A program made the position numbers and the translations under genes. 64,000 nt of DNA, taken from contig JAGCPA010000092.1 of the NCBI GenBank assembly GCA_017642445.1, positions 26,372 through 90,371 of the forward strand, read 5' to 3'. The stretch is from Spirochaetia bacterium. Its GTDB lineage: Bacteria; Spirochaetota; Spirochaetia; CADAEX01. Numbering within the stretch: the stretch's first letter is position 1; the number at the start of each line of letters is the position of its first letter. The notes beneath the pieces are model-generated. The model saw only the letters and a program-made list of their open reading frames with translations. It was not told the DNA's origin and made no database searches. Below are positions 36,403 through 44,719 of the stretch, piece by piece.

Positions 36403-36951
36403 ATGAGATACATAAAAACAAAACTTGATGGTGTTGTTATATTAGAACCCAGAGTTATCAAAGATAATCGAGGTTATTTCTTTGAAAGCTTCCGCCAGGA
36501 TGAGTTTGAAGCAAATGTTTCAAAAACAACCTTTGTTCAAGATAACGAATCAAAGTCATCATATGGAGTTCTCAGAGGACTTCATTTTCAGAAACCACCT
36601 TATACACAGGCAAAGTTAATCCAAGTTGTAAAAGGAAAAGTATGGGATGTTGCTGTCGATATACGTAAATCTTCTCCTACCTTTGGCCAATATGTTGGTG
36701 CCGAGCTCTCGGCGGCTAATCATTTGATGATGTTTATTCCCAAAGGTTTTGCACATGGCTTTGTTGTTTTAAGTAAAGAAGTTGTTTTTCAATATAAATG
36801 TGACAGTTATTATAATCCTCAGAGTGAAGGTGCCATCGCTTGGGATGATCCTGATTTAGCTATAGATTGGAAAGTACCAGTAAAGGATATCATCCTTTCA
36901 GAAAAGGATAAAAAGCATCCTCTTCTAAAAGATGCTTGGGTTTTTGAATAA
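36403..36951 (+). CDS. rmlC: dTDP-4-dehydrorhamnose 3,5-epimerase
   Basis: A 182-residue cupin. EPRVIKDNRGYFFESF and LRGLHFQKPPYTQAKL carry the substrate-binding residues and the catalytic-site His of RmlC; PKGFAHGF is also conserved. It begins directly after the rmlB stop. It epimerises C3 and C5 of the RmlB product. Confidence 0.97.
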   Translation: MRYIKTKLDGVVILEPRVIKDNRGYFFESFRQDEFEANVSKTTFVQDNESKSSYGVLRGLHFQKPPYTQAKLIQVVKGKVWDVAVDIRKSSPTFGQYVGAELSAANHLMMFIPKGFAHGFVVLSKEVVFQYKCDSYYNPQSEGAIAWDDPDLAIDWKVPVKDIILSEKDKKHPLLKDAWVFE

Positions 36952-36956
36952 ACGAT

Positions 36957-37817
36957 ATGAATATTCTTATAACTGGTGCAAATGGACAGCTTGGTAATGA
37001 AATACATAACTTAGAAAAAGATTCAAAGAATAATTATTTTTTTACCAGTAGAGAAAATCTTGATATAACAGATAAAGGAAGAATCCAAAAATATATTTCT
37101 GATAATAGAATTGAAATAATTATTAATTGTGCTGCATATACTGCTGTCGAAAAAGCAGAAGAAGAGTTTAAAAGGGCAGATTTAGTAAATCATATAGCTG
37201 TAAAAAATCTTGCAGAAGTTTCAAAAGAAAATAGTGTATTTTTAATTCATATTTCAACAGACTATGTATTTGGTGGAGTCGGGAATCTGCCTTATAAAGA
37301 GGATGATATAGCTAATCCACTTGGTATCTATGGAAAAACAAAGTTTGCCGGAGAACAGGCGATAAAGGATATAGGCTGTAAAGCATTAATTATTAGGACT
37401 GCATGGCTGTATTCCTCTTTTGGCAACAACTTTGTTAAAACAATGATTAGGCTAATCTCTGAAAAAGAAAGTATAAAAGTAGTCTATGATCAGATTGGTT
37501 CTCCTACATATGCAGGTGATTTGGCAAAAATTATTATTGATATAGTCGAAACAAGAAAGTACATAGACAACGAAGGAATATATCATTTTACTAACGAGGG
37601 TGTTATTTCCTGGTATGATTTTGCAGTTGAAATCGCAAACCAGGTAAACAATATTAAATGTAGGATATTACCTTGCCGTTCAGACGAATTTCCGACAAAA
37701 GTAAAACGTCCTGCATATTCAGTTTTAGATAAAGCAAAAATAAAAGAAACTTTTAATATTGATATTCCATATTGGAAAGAATCTCTTACTAAATGTATTA
37801 AAAAAATAGGTTTTTAA
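36957..37817 (+). CDS. rmlD: dTDP-4-dehydrorhamnose reductase
   Basis: A 286-residue SDR finishing dTDP-L-rhamnose. GANGQLGNEI is the cofactor site, ISTDYVFGG and YGKTKFAGE provide the catalytic Thr/Ser and YxxxK. FTNEGVISWYDFA and KRPAYSVLDKAK are typical of RmlD. Four bases separate it from the next gene, a likely rhamnosyltransferase. Confidence 0.96.
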   Translation: MNILITGANGQLGNEIHNLEKDSKNNYFFTSRENLDITDKGRIQKYISDNRIEIIINCAAYTAVEKAEEEFKRADLVNHIAVKNLAEVSKENSVFLIHISTDYVFGGVGNLPYKEDDIANPLGIYGKTKFAGEQAIKDIGCKALIIRTAWLYSSFGNNFVKTMIRLISEKESIKVVYDQIGSPTYAGDLAKIIIDIVETRKYIDNEGIYHFTNEGVISWYDFAVEIANQVNNIKCRILPCRSDEFPTKVKRPAYSVLDKAKIKETFNIDIPYWKESLTKCIKKIGF

Positions 37818-37820
37818 TTA

Positions 37821-38786
37821 ATGAATCCACTGATTTCTATCGCAATGACGACCTATAATGGAGAGAAATATCTTGCTGAACAGCTTGATTCAATTCTTTC
37901 TCAGACCTATTCTAATTTTGAATTAATTATTTGTGATGATTGCTCGAAAGACTCAACTGTTGAAATAATTCAGGAATACTGTAAAAAAGATAGCCGTATA
38001 AAACTTTTTATAAATAGGGAAAATCTTGGATTTAAAAAGAACTTTGAAAAAGCAATATCACTTTGTTCAGGGGAGTATATAGCTTTAAGTGATCAGGATG
38101 ATATTTGGACCCTTGACCATCTGGAGAAGTTGTTTAAATTAATCCAAGGGCATAAATTAGCATGTGGCAATGCTGAATTAATAGACGAGCAGGGAAAAAC
38201 ACTAAGGATAAAGTTGAATGAGGTTGATGAATTATATTGTTTTAATGATTCAGATAATCTCTTGTACAAGATGCTGTGTTCCCGAAACGCATTTCAAGGT
38301 GCATCAATGTTAATGCATAAATCTTTTTTATCCAAAGCAATGCCTATCCCAGATATTATTCCATTCCATGACACATGGTTTGCATTATGTTCTTGTTTTG
38401 AAGATAGAATTAGATATACTTTTGAAATTATAACTTTTTACAGACAACATTTAAAACAAACAACTACACATACCAAAAGAAATACATTTCAGAGAATTCT
38501 TAATTCTATAATAAAAATATTCCGTGGAAAAAAATATTCGCCTGAAAGATTCAAGTATATTAACGAAATAAAAAAGCGTTATAATATTTCAAGAGAACAA
38601 GAAGAAATAATTAAAAACAGTACATTGTTTCTTAACATGAAAAGTGGAAAATTAGGTTTAAAAGATAAAATTAAAGCAATAAAGTTCTATTGGAATAAAT
38701 ATGATTATATTCATACATTCCCAAATCATAAGTATAGACTAGTAAGAATAATTAAAAATGCAATATTAGGATTGACAAATGAATAA
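37821..38786 (+). CDS. Family 2 glycosyltransferase, possibly rhamnosyltransferase
   Basis: A 321-residue GT2 enzyme. It begins ISIAMTTYNGEKYLAEQLDSIL, with the acidic donor motif ICDDCSKDST and SDQDDIW as the DxD-type metal site. Its position right after rmlABCD suggests that it uses dTDP-rhamnose, but sequence alone does not show donor or acceptor. No membrane segment is obvious. It is the last clearly AT-rich gene: its 3' end overlaps the first G+C-richer gene by eight bases. Confidence 0.85.
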   Translation: MNPLISIAMTTYNGEKYLAEQLDSILSQTYSNFELIICDDCSKDSTVEIIQEYCKKDSRIKLFINRENLGFKKNFEKAISLCSGEYIALSDQDDIWTLDHLEKLFKLIQGHKLACGNAELIDEQGKTLRIKLNEVDELYCFNDSDNLLYKMLCSRNAFQGASMLMHKSFLSKAMPIPDIIPFHDTWFALCSCFEDRIRYTFEIITFYRQHLKQTTTHTKRNTFQRILNSIIKIFRGKKYSPERFKYINEIKKRYNISREQEEIIKNSTLFLNMKSGKLGLKDKIKAIKFYWNKYDYIHTFPNHKYRLVRIIKNAILGLTNE

Positions 38787-39495
38787 TGTATTGATTTTTG
38801 CAGGTGGAGCAGGTCGCCGCATGAACAGCCGATCTAAGCCGAAGCAGTTTCTTAAATTGTATGGCAAGGAGATTATCATTCATACTCTGGAGAACTTCCA
38901 GAATCATCCCGAGGTAGACAACATAGTGGTTGTCTGCATCAAGGGATGGATCAACTATCTTCAGAGATTGCTGGCTCAGTATGGTATGGACAAGGTTCGT
39001 ATTATTGTTGCTGGTGGGAAGACAGGACAGGAATCTATATATAATGGGCTCTGCGCTCTGTCTGACTTCGCCCCAGAGGATTCCATTGTACTTGTACATG
39101 ACGGTGTGCGGCCATTTGTCACCGATACGCTTATATCCGATTGCATCAAGTCGGTCAAGAAAAATGGTTCGGCTATTACAGTAACTCCAGCTATTGAAAC
39201 TATAGTGGAACTGAATGGGAAAAAAGTGGAGTCAATAACAGACAGGAGCAAGTGTTATCATGCCAAGGCTCCCCAGTGCTTCTATTTGGGAGAGCTTCTT
39301 GCTACCCATAAGAAAGCTATAAAAGATGGCAATACCGACATGATTGACTCTGCTTCTTTGATGAAGCATTATGGTCATGACCTTTATGTAGTGCCAGGAA
39401 GTACGGATAATATTAAGATTACTACTCCATCAGACTTTTATACTTTCCGGGCTCTCTATGATGCGCGTGAGAATCAGCAGATTTTCGGATTATGA
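38779..39495 (+). CDS. IspD/TarI-like cytidylyltransferase
   Basis: A 238-residue CTP-dependent nucleotidyltransferase: FAGGAGRRMNSRSKPKQFLKLYGKE is the triphosphate site (FAGGAGRRM at residues 7-15), VHDGVRPFV the central motif, and TDMIDSASL the C-terminal end of the site. These features are shared by IspD and the ribitol-5-phosphate cytidylyltransferase TarI. The neighbours are TagF-like and LicD-like transferases, not isoprenoid genes, so a CDP-alditol or a related CMP-activated group is the likely product. No TarJ-type reductase is present; an extended SDR follows instead. Confidence 0.82.
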   Translation: MNNVLIFAGGAGRRMNSRSKPKQFLKLYGKEIIIHTLENFQNHPEVDNIVVVCIKGWINYLQRLLAQYGMDKVRIIVAGGKTGQESIYNGLCALSDFAPEDSIVLVHDGVRPFVTDTLISDCIKSVKKNGSAITVTPAIETIVELNGKKVESITDRSKCYHAKAPQCFYLGELLATHKKAIKDGNTDMIDSASLMKHYGHDLYVVPGSTDNIKITTPSDFYTFRALYDARENQQIFGL

Positions 39496-40538
39496 TGAAT
39501 CCTATAGTTGAATCAGACATAAAAGAACTCATACAGCAGAGGAAGTATTTTGAGCCATTTATGGGGAGTACTGTGCTTGTGACAGGCGCTACAGGGCTTT
39601 TGGGCTCTCTGCTTGTTAAGGCATTATATTCTTATGCTGATACAGTCTACGCTTGCTGCAGAAACAAAGTGAAATTTGATTCTGTCTTTGATGGCTATAT
39701 GAATGGGAAGATTATCCCTGTTTTCTCAGACATAACAGAACTTGATATCTCGGATTATAAACTTGACTATATTATTCATACAGCCAGCACTACTGATTCA
39801 AAAACTTTTGTGGAAAAACCTGTAGACACCATCAATGTAGCAGTCGAAGGAGCAAAGAACCTTCTTGTACAGTGCATAGAAAAAAAACTTAAAGGATTTA
39901 TATATCTCAGTTCTCTCGAGGTCTATGGATCTTTCCCCGGGGTAGAGGGAATAAAAAATGTGACAGAAAAAGACTTTGGTTATCTTGAGCCAGTCTCTGT
40001 ACGTTCCAGTTATTCTGAAAGCAAGCGACTGGTGGAAACCCTATGTAGGGCATATCAAAGTCAGTATGGTGTTTCGGTTAAGATTGCCAGGCTGTGCCAG
40101 ACCTTTGGGGCTGGTGTCCAGTATAACGATAACCGGGTTTTTGCCCAGTTTGCCAGAAGTGTGATTGAGGATAAGGATATTATCCTTAAGACAAAGGGGG
40201 AAACTGTCCGGAATTACTGCTATACCACTGACGCAATCACAGGGCTGCTTACAGTTTTGGCTATGGGAAAGGCCGGAGAAGCTTATAATATTGCAAACCG
40301 GAATACAACTATCTCGATTGCAGATATGGCAGCTCTTTTCTGCAGACTTTACCCTGCATCGGGGATAAAAGTTGTATTTGATATCGCGGAGGACACAGGA
40401 AAGCTAGGATATAATCCAGTAGTCAAACTGCAGCTTGATTCTGCTAAACTTGAAAAACTGGGCTGGACTGCATCTGTTGGACTTGAGAAAATGATTTACC
40501 GACTTGTAGAAAGCCTGAAAAGTGAAAGACATAGTTAA
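39492..40538 (+). CDS. Extended SDR, NAD-dependent epimerase/dehydratase family
   Basis: A 348-residue NDP-sugar-type SDR with VTGATGLLGSLL as the NAD site, YLSSLEVYG for the catalytic Ser, and YSESKRLVE for YxxxK. It is coupled by overlap to the cytidylyltransferase before it and the TagF-like gene after it, so it probably modifies a CDP-linked sugar or alditol precursor. The specific reaction cannot be read from the sequence. Confidence 0.8.
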   Translation: MMNPIVESDIKELIQQRKYFEPFMGSTVLVTGATGLLGSLLVKALYSYADTVYACCRNKVKFDSVFDGYMNGKIIPVFSDITELDISDYKLDYIIHTASTTDSKTFVEKPVDTINVAVEGAKNLLVQCIEKKLKGFIYLSSLEVYGSFPGVEGIKNVTEKDFGYLEPVSVRSSYSESKRLVETLCRAYQSQYGVSVKIARLCQTFGAGVQYNDNRVFAQFARSVIEDKDIILKTKGETVRNYCYTTDAITGLLTVLAMGKAGEAYNIANRNTTISIADMAALFCRLYPASGIKVVFDIAEDTGKLGYNPVVKLQLDSAKLEKLGWTASVGLEKMIYRLVESLKSERHS

Positions 40539-41679
40539 TTTTTTCAGCAAATTTATAATTTTTCTTGTTCTTCATATTTTTATGATTCTGCCGGTGGACA
40601 GTAAAAAGGTCTATTTTAGGGCTTTCCATGGGAAGAAATATGGCTGCAGCCCAAAATATCTTTTCCTCCACATGCTGGAAAAATATGGGAATTCATACAA
40701 GTATATCTGGGAACTTGCTGATGCTGCCCAGGAAATCCCTGGGGCAGAGTGTGTTAAGAGACTTACTTTCAAGTCCTTTATCCACATGATGACCAGTAAA
40801 TATATCATCACTAATAACGATTTCATGTGGTGGATTCCATTGCGAAAGAGTCAGGTTATGCTTGAGACCTGGCATGGCGGTGGAGCGTATAAAAGGGTGG
40901 GCTCATATGAAAAGTGGAGCCGCCTTATGCTTATGGACCAGAAGCGAAATGCCAGACAGATAACCCACTATATCTCATCAAGCCGAAAATATACCGAAGT
41001 CCAAGCCCCCTCTAAATGGGTGCCGGAATCTAAGTTTATAAAAACAGGAATGCCACGGAATGAAGTGTTCTTTTATCCACAAAAAATAAATTTGCTCAAA
41101 CAGAAGGTTTACGAGTATTTCGGGTTGCCTTTTCATTCTGATTTAAAAATTGTGCTGTATGCTCCCACATACAGAGGTCTAACTGGATATAAAGAGGGAG
41201 GCAAGAATATCAAGGTTGCCCCTGATTATAAGCGACTACTTAATGCATTAGAACAGAAATACGATGGCAAGTGGATTTTGTTCTTCCGCAGCCACTACTT
41301 TGATTCCAGCCTGATTGAGCAGTTGCCTGATTCTGTGGTGGATGCAACCAAGTATGAAGATATGCAGGAATTGCTGTGTGCTGCTGATGTGCTTATAACT
41401 GATTATTCCTCTTCTATGTGGGATTTTGGCTTAACTGGAAGACCTTGTTTTCTTTATGCCCCCGACCTGAAGCAATATATTGCAGAGCGTGGTTTCTATA
41501 CCGATCCATTCACTTGGCCGTTCCCGATGGCACAGAATGATTCCGAACTTGCTCAGAACATTTTGGAATTTGACCAGGATGCCTACAAGAAAGCTTTGGA
41601 TAAGCACTATACTGATTATGGCTCTTTTGAAAACAAGGATGCCTGTGCTAAGGTTTGCGAGGCAATAGGGATACAATGA
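40522..41679 (+). CDS. CDP-glycerol/ribitol glycerophosphotransferase family protein (TagB/TagF-like)
   Basis: A 385-residue polyol-phosphate transferase. One hydrophobic segment lies at the N-terminus, then the GT-B catalytic region with ETWHGGG (catalytic-type His), YAPTYRG, FFRSHYF and ITDYSSSMWDF. It would transfer an alditol phosphate from a CDP-linked donor to a glycan. The start is GTG 40522, overlapping the SDR by 17 bases. This copy lacks the YIDPGTGS-type N-terminus seen in the two later paralogues. Confidence 0.85.
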   Translation: MKDIVNFFSKFIIFLVLHIFMILPVDSKKVYFRAFHGKKYGCSPKYLFLHMLEKYGNSYKYIWELADAAQEIPGAECVKRLTFKSFIHMMTSKYIITNNDFMWWIPLRKSQVMLETWHGGGAYKRVGSYEKWSRLMLMDQKRNARQITHYISSSRKYTEVQAPSKWVPESKFIKTGMPRNEVFFYPQKINLLKQKVYEYFGLPFHSDLKIVLYAPTYRGLTGYKEGGKNIKVAPDYKRLLNALEQKYDGKWILFFRSHYFDSSLIEQLPDSVVDATKYEDMQELLCAADVLITDYSSSMWDFGLTGRPCFLYAPDLKQYIAERGFYTDPFTWPFPMAQNDSELAQNILEFDQDAYKKALDKHYTDYGSFENKDACAKVCEAIGIQ

Positions 41680-42506
41680 TAGGCAAAACCCTTACTCCGG
41701 AGGAACTCCGGAAAGTACAGCTTTTAGAACTTAAGGTACTTAAGGAGATAAAGCGGATATGCACCAAGCATGATATTAAGTACTTCCTTACTGGAGGTAC
41801 CCTTATTGGAGCGGTACGGCATAAAGGCTTTATCCCATGGGATGATGACATAGACATCGCTATGATGCGGCCTGATTATGACCGCTTTATAGAGATTGCC
41901 CCCAAAGAGCTGGGACCGGAATTCTCTCTGCTTGCTATTCAGCATGATCCTAAGATTGGAACTTTCTTCTCTAAAGTAGTACTTAAAGATACAACATACC
42001 GGAATATCCAGCAGCCAGATGATGCGAAAAACTTCGGTTTTCTGGTGGACGTGCTGCCATACGATAACATTTATGACAACAAACTGCTGGCAAAGCTCTA
42101 TTTCTGCTGGCTGAACTTCTGCGTAGTCCTCTATTCCATGAAGAATGGATATCATAACGGTACAACCAAGTTCAAGCGGTTTGTTGCCAAGGCTATGAAG
42201 ATCTGCTTCTTCTGGGTGCCAAAGGGGTGGTTGCGCAATACCATAATCAACTATCCTTATCGGTTGAATAAAAAGAAGACCAATACCAGGGCCTATCTTT
42301 CCGGACGTTACGGAATCCCCAGGGAGATGCGGAGTGCATATCTCTTTGGCGAATATACAGAGCTGCCCTTTGAGGATGATTCTTTTATGGTCCTGAAAGA
42401 GTATCATGCTTTTTTGACCGAGCTTTTCGGCGATTATATGAAGCTGCCCCCAGTGGAGCAGCGGGTCACCCATCAGGTGGCTGAACTTGATTTTGGGAAA
42501 TATTAA
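41676..42506 (+). CDS. LicD family phosphotransferase
   Basis: A 276-residue protein with the LicD motif set: FLTGGTLIGAVRHKGFIPWDDDID near residue 40, containing the metal-binding DDDID of the nucleotidyltransferase fold. LicD proteins move phosphocholine or a similar phospho-group from a CDP donor to sugars. The cytidylyltransferase three genes upstream may make the donor. The ATG overlaps the upstream stop (ATGA). Confidence 0.88.
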   Translation: MIGKTLTPEELRKVQLLELKVLKEIKRICTKHDIKYFLTGGTLIGAVRHKGFIPWDDDIDIAMMRPDYDRFIEIAPKELGPEFSLLAIQHDPKIGTFFSKVVLKDTTYRNIQQPDDAKNFGFLVDVLPYDNIYDNKLLAKLYFCWLNFCVVLYSMKNGYHNGTTKFKRFVAKAMKICFFWVPKGWLRNTIINYPYRLNKKKTNTRAYLSGRYGIPREMRSAYLFGEYTELPFEDDSFMVLKEYHAFLTELFGDYMKLPPVEQRVTHQVAELDFGKY

Positions 42507-43970
42507 ATGCATATAGTGTTTATTAACCCGCCCTTCAAGGCGGAATATGGAAAATTCTCACGGGAGTCCCGGAGCCCGGCTATAACTAAAAGCGGCGCTT
42601 TATACTATCCTCTCTGGCTTATTTATGCAGCCGCCTACTGCCAGAAGTATGGCCATAGGGTGGACTTTATCGATGCGCCGGCCAAGCCTTTGGACGAATA
42701 TGAGACCCTGGATCTGGTTGAGAAGAAGGTTGGAGGCGAACAGGTTCTCTTTGTCCTGGACACCAGCACCCCTTCCATAAAGAACGACGTAGCCTTTGGT
42801 GCTTTTCTTAAGAAAAGGTACCCTGACTCCTTTGTGATTCTGGTTGGAACCCATCCAACCGCCTGTGCAGAGGAGACTCTGAGCTACAACGATCAGATAG
42901 ATGCGGTTGCAATAGGGGAGTTTGACTACACTATCCGTGAGCTGGCTGATGCCATGGATAAAGGGACACCTCTTGAGAAAGTGCGAGGACTGTGTCTGCA
43001 TCTGAACGGCTGCTTTGCCTTTACCGATCCTATGCCACATATCACCGACATGGACGACATCCCCTTCGCCGCCCAGTTCATTAAAGAAAACTTGGATGAA
43101 CGGGACTACTTTTTTGCCGCATCTACTTATCCTGCCGTGCAGATATTCACAGGCCGGGGCTGTCCCTGCCGGTGCACCTTCTGTGTCTACCCCCAGGTTA
43201 TGCATGGCCATCCTTTCAGGGCCCGGAGCCCAGAGAGCGTGGTGGAGGAGTTCCAGTACATTGCCGACAACTTCCCTGACGTGAAGGAAGTGGTTATCGA
43301 GGATGACACCTTTACCATAGACAAGGGAAGGGTGCGGCGGATTTCTGAGCTCCTGATAGAAGCAGGGCTCCAGAAGCGGCTTAAATGGCTGTGCAACGCC
43401 CGGGCCAACACCCTGGATCTGGACACTATGAGGCTGATGAAGAAGGCAGGATGCCGTCTTATCATTCCTGGCTTTGAAAGCGGCAGTCAGCAGATTCTGG
43501 ACAACATCAAGAAAGGAATCAAGCTGGAGCAGATATACGATTATGTCAAGAACGCCAAAAAGGCAGGACTTCTTATTCATGCCTGCTATATGGTGGGTAA
43601 CGACGGCGAGACCCGCCAAACCATGGAGGATACCCTTAAGCTGGCGCTTGCACTGAATACAGACACAGCCCAGTTCTTCCCGTTGATTCCATATCCGGGG
43701 ACAGAGGCCTATGATCTGGCCCGGAAGAACGGCAACCTTACCTTAGATTATGAACAGTATTGTAACGAGGACGGCACCCACAACACAGTGCTGAACCTGC
43801 CGGGTCTATCTGCACAGGAGATGGTGGACTTCTGCAACTATGCCCGGAAGAAGTATTACCTCCGGTTCCGCTATATCCTCCACCGCCTGTGGGTAGGGCT
43901 CCGTAACCCTGACGACCTTAAGCGGTCCCTTAAAGCTTTCGGCAAGCTGAGGAAGTACCTGTTTAAGTAA
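42507..43970 (+). CDS. B12-binding-domain radical SAM enzyme
   Basis: A 487-residue protein. The N-terminal ~150 residues form a cobalamin-binding-like domain (INPPF, then VILVGTHPTACAEE). The radical SAM cluster motif CPCRCTFC gives cysteines 219, 223 and 226, and EDDTFT and NARANT continue the barrel. Related enzymes methylate unactivated carbons, sulphur or phosphorus centres. Here it may methylate a sugar or alditol group of the glycan; the target is unknown. From this gene onward the sequence is clearly G+C-rich. Confidence 0.85.
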   Translation: MHIVFINPPFKAEYGKFSRESRSPAITKSGALYYPLWLIYAAAYCQKYGHRVDFIDAPAKPLDEYETLDLVEKKVGGEQVLFVLDTSTPSIKNDVAFGAFLKKRYPDSFVILVGTHPTACAEETLSYNDQIDAVAIGEFDYTIRELADAMDKGTPLEKVRGLCLHLNGCFAFTDPMPHITDMDDIPFAAQFIKENLDERDYFFAASTYPAVQIFTGRGCPCRCTFCVYPQVMHGHPFRARSPESVVEEFQYIADNFPDVKEVVIEDDTFTIDKGRVRRISELLIEAGLQKRLKWLCNARANTLDLDTMRLMKKAGCRLIIPGFESGSQQILDNIKKGIKLEQIYDYVKNAKKAGLLIHACYMVGNDGETRQTMEDTLKLALALNTDTAQFFPLIPYPGTEAYDLARKNGNLTLDYEQYCNEDGTHNTVLNLPGLSAQEMVDFCNYARKKYYLRFRYILHRLWVGLRNPDDLKRSLKAFGKLRKYLFK

Positions 43971-44719
43971 TGGCGACTGTATCTGTCATAATGCCATGCC
44001 ATAATGGCGAGAAATACCTTTCACAGGCGGTGGAGTCTGTCCTGGCACAGACCTTTGCCGACTGGGAACTCCTTATTGTAGATGATGCTTCCACCGATGG
44101 GAGCGTAGTCATAGCAGAAGAGTACTGTGCCAAGGAGAGCCGTATAAAGCTGCTCCATACAGAGTGCTCCACCGGAAAGCCTGCAACTGCTCGGAATGTG
44201 GGGATAGAGGCAGCCCAGGGGCAATTTATTGCCTTTTTGGATTGCGACGACCAGTGGCTCCCCGACAAGCTGGCTCACCAGCTGCCTCTTTTCAATTGGA
44301 AGGACTGTGCTGTAGTTTTCTCTTTTTACAAGAAGATGGATAGGGAAGGCAAGGTGCGCCCTGCAGTGGTCACATCACCGGCATCGGTGAGCTTTGACCA
44401 GCTTCTGGATGGCAACTGCATAGGAAACCTTACCGGCATCTATGATACAGCCAAGGTGGGTAAGGTGTTCCAGAAGGAGATCCACCACGAGGACTATCTT
44501 ATGTGGTTGCAGGTACTGCAGAAAGGATTTATAGCCCGGAATACCGGCACGGTGGAGGCCTACTACCGGGAAAGCGGCACATCGGTCTCCGACAGCAAGC
44601 TCAAGGCTATGGGCTGGACCTGGGATATCTACCGCAAAGAGTTAGGATTGCCTCTGGCGACATCGGCAGTGCATTTTATTAAGTACGCATTCAAAGGGCT
44701 TAGCAAGCGCCTTAAGTGA
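43970..44719 (+). CDS. Family 2 glycosyltransferase
   Basis: A 249-residue GT2 enzyme that begins VSVIMPCHNGEKYLSQAVESVL, has the donor motif IVDDASTDGS and the DxD-like FLDCDDQW. It is shorter than the usual ~300 but has the whole catalytic domain. The ATG overlaps the preceding stop (TAATG), and its own stop overlaps the GTG of the YidC-phosphatase fusion. Donor and acceptor are unknown. Confidence 0.87.
   Translation: MATVSVIMPCHNGEKYLSQAVESVLAQTFADWELLIVDDASTDGSVVIAEEYCAKESRIKLLHTECSTGKPATARNVGIEAAQGQFIAFLDCDDQWLPDKLAHQLPLFNWKDCAVVFSFYKKMDREGKVRPAVVTSPASVSFDQLLDGNCIGNLTGIYDTAKVGKVFQKEIHHEDYLMWLQVLQKGFIARNTGTVEAYYRESGTSVSDSKLKAMGWTWDIYRKELGLPLATSAVHFIKYAFKGLSKRLK

Noticed and set aside
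38779..39495. Isoprenoid-pathway IspD
   Set aside because: The sequence motifs are shared with TarI-type enzymes and the neighbours are phospho-alditol glycan genes; there is no other isoprenoid gene nearby.
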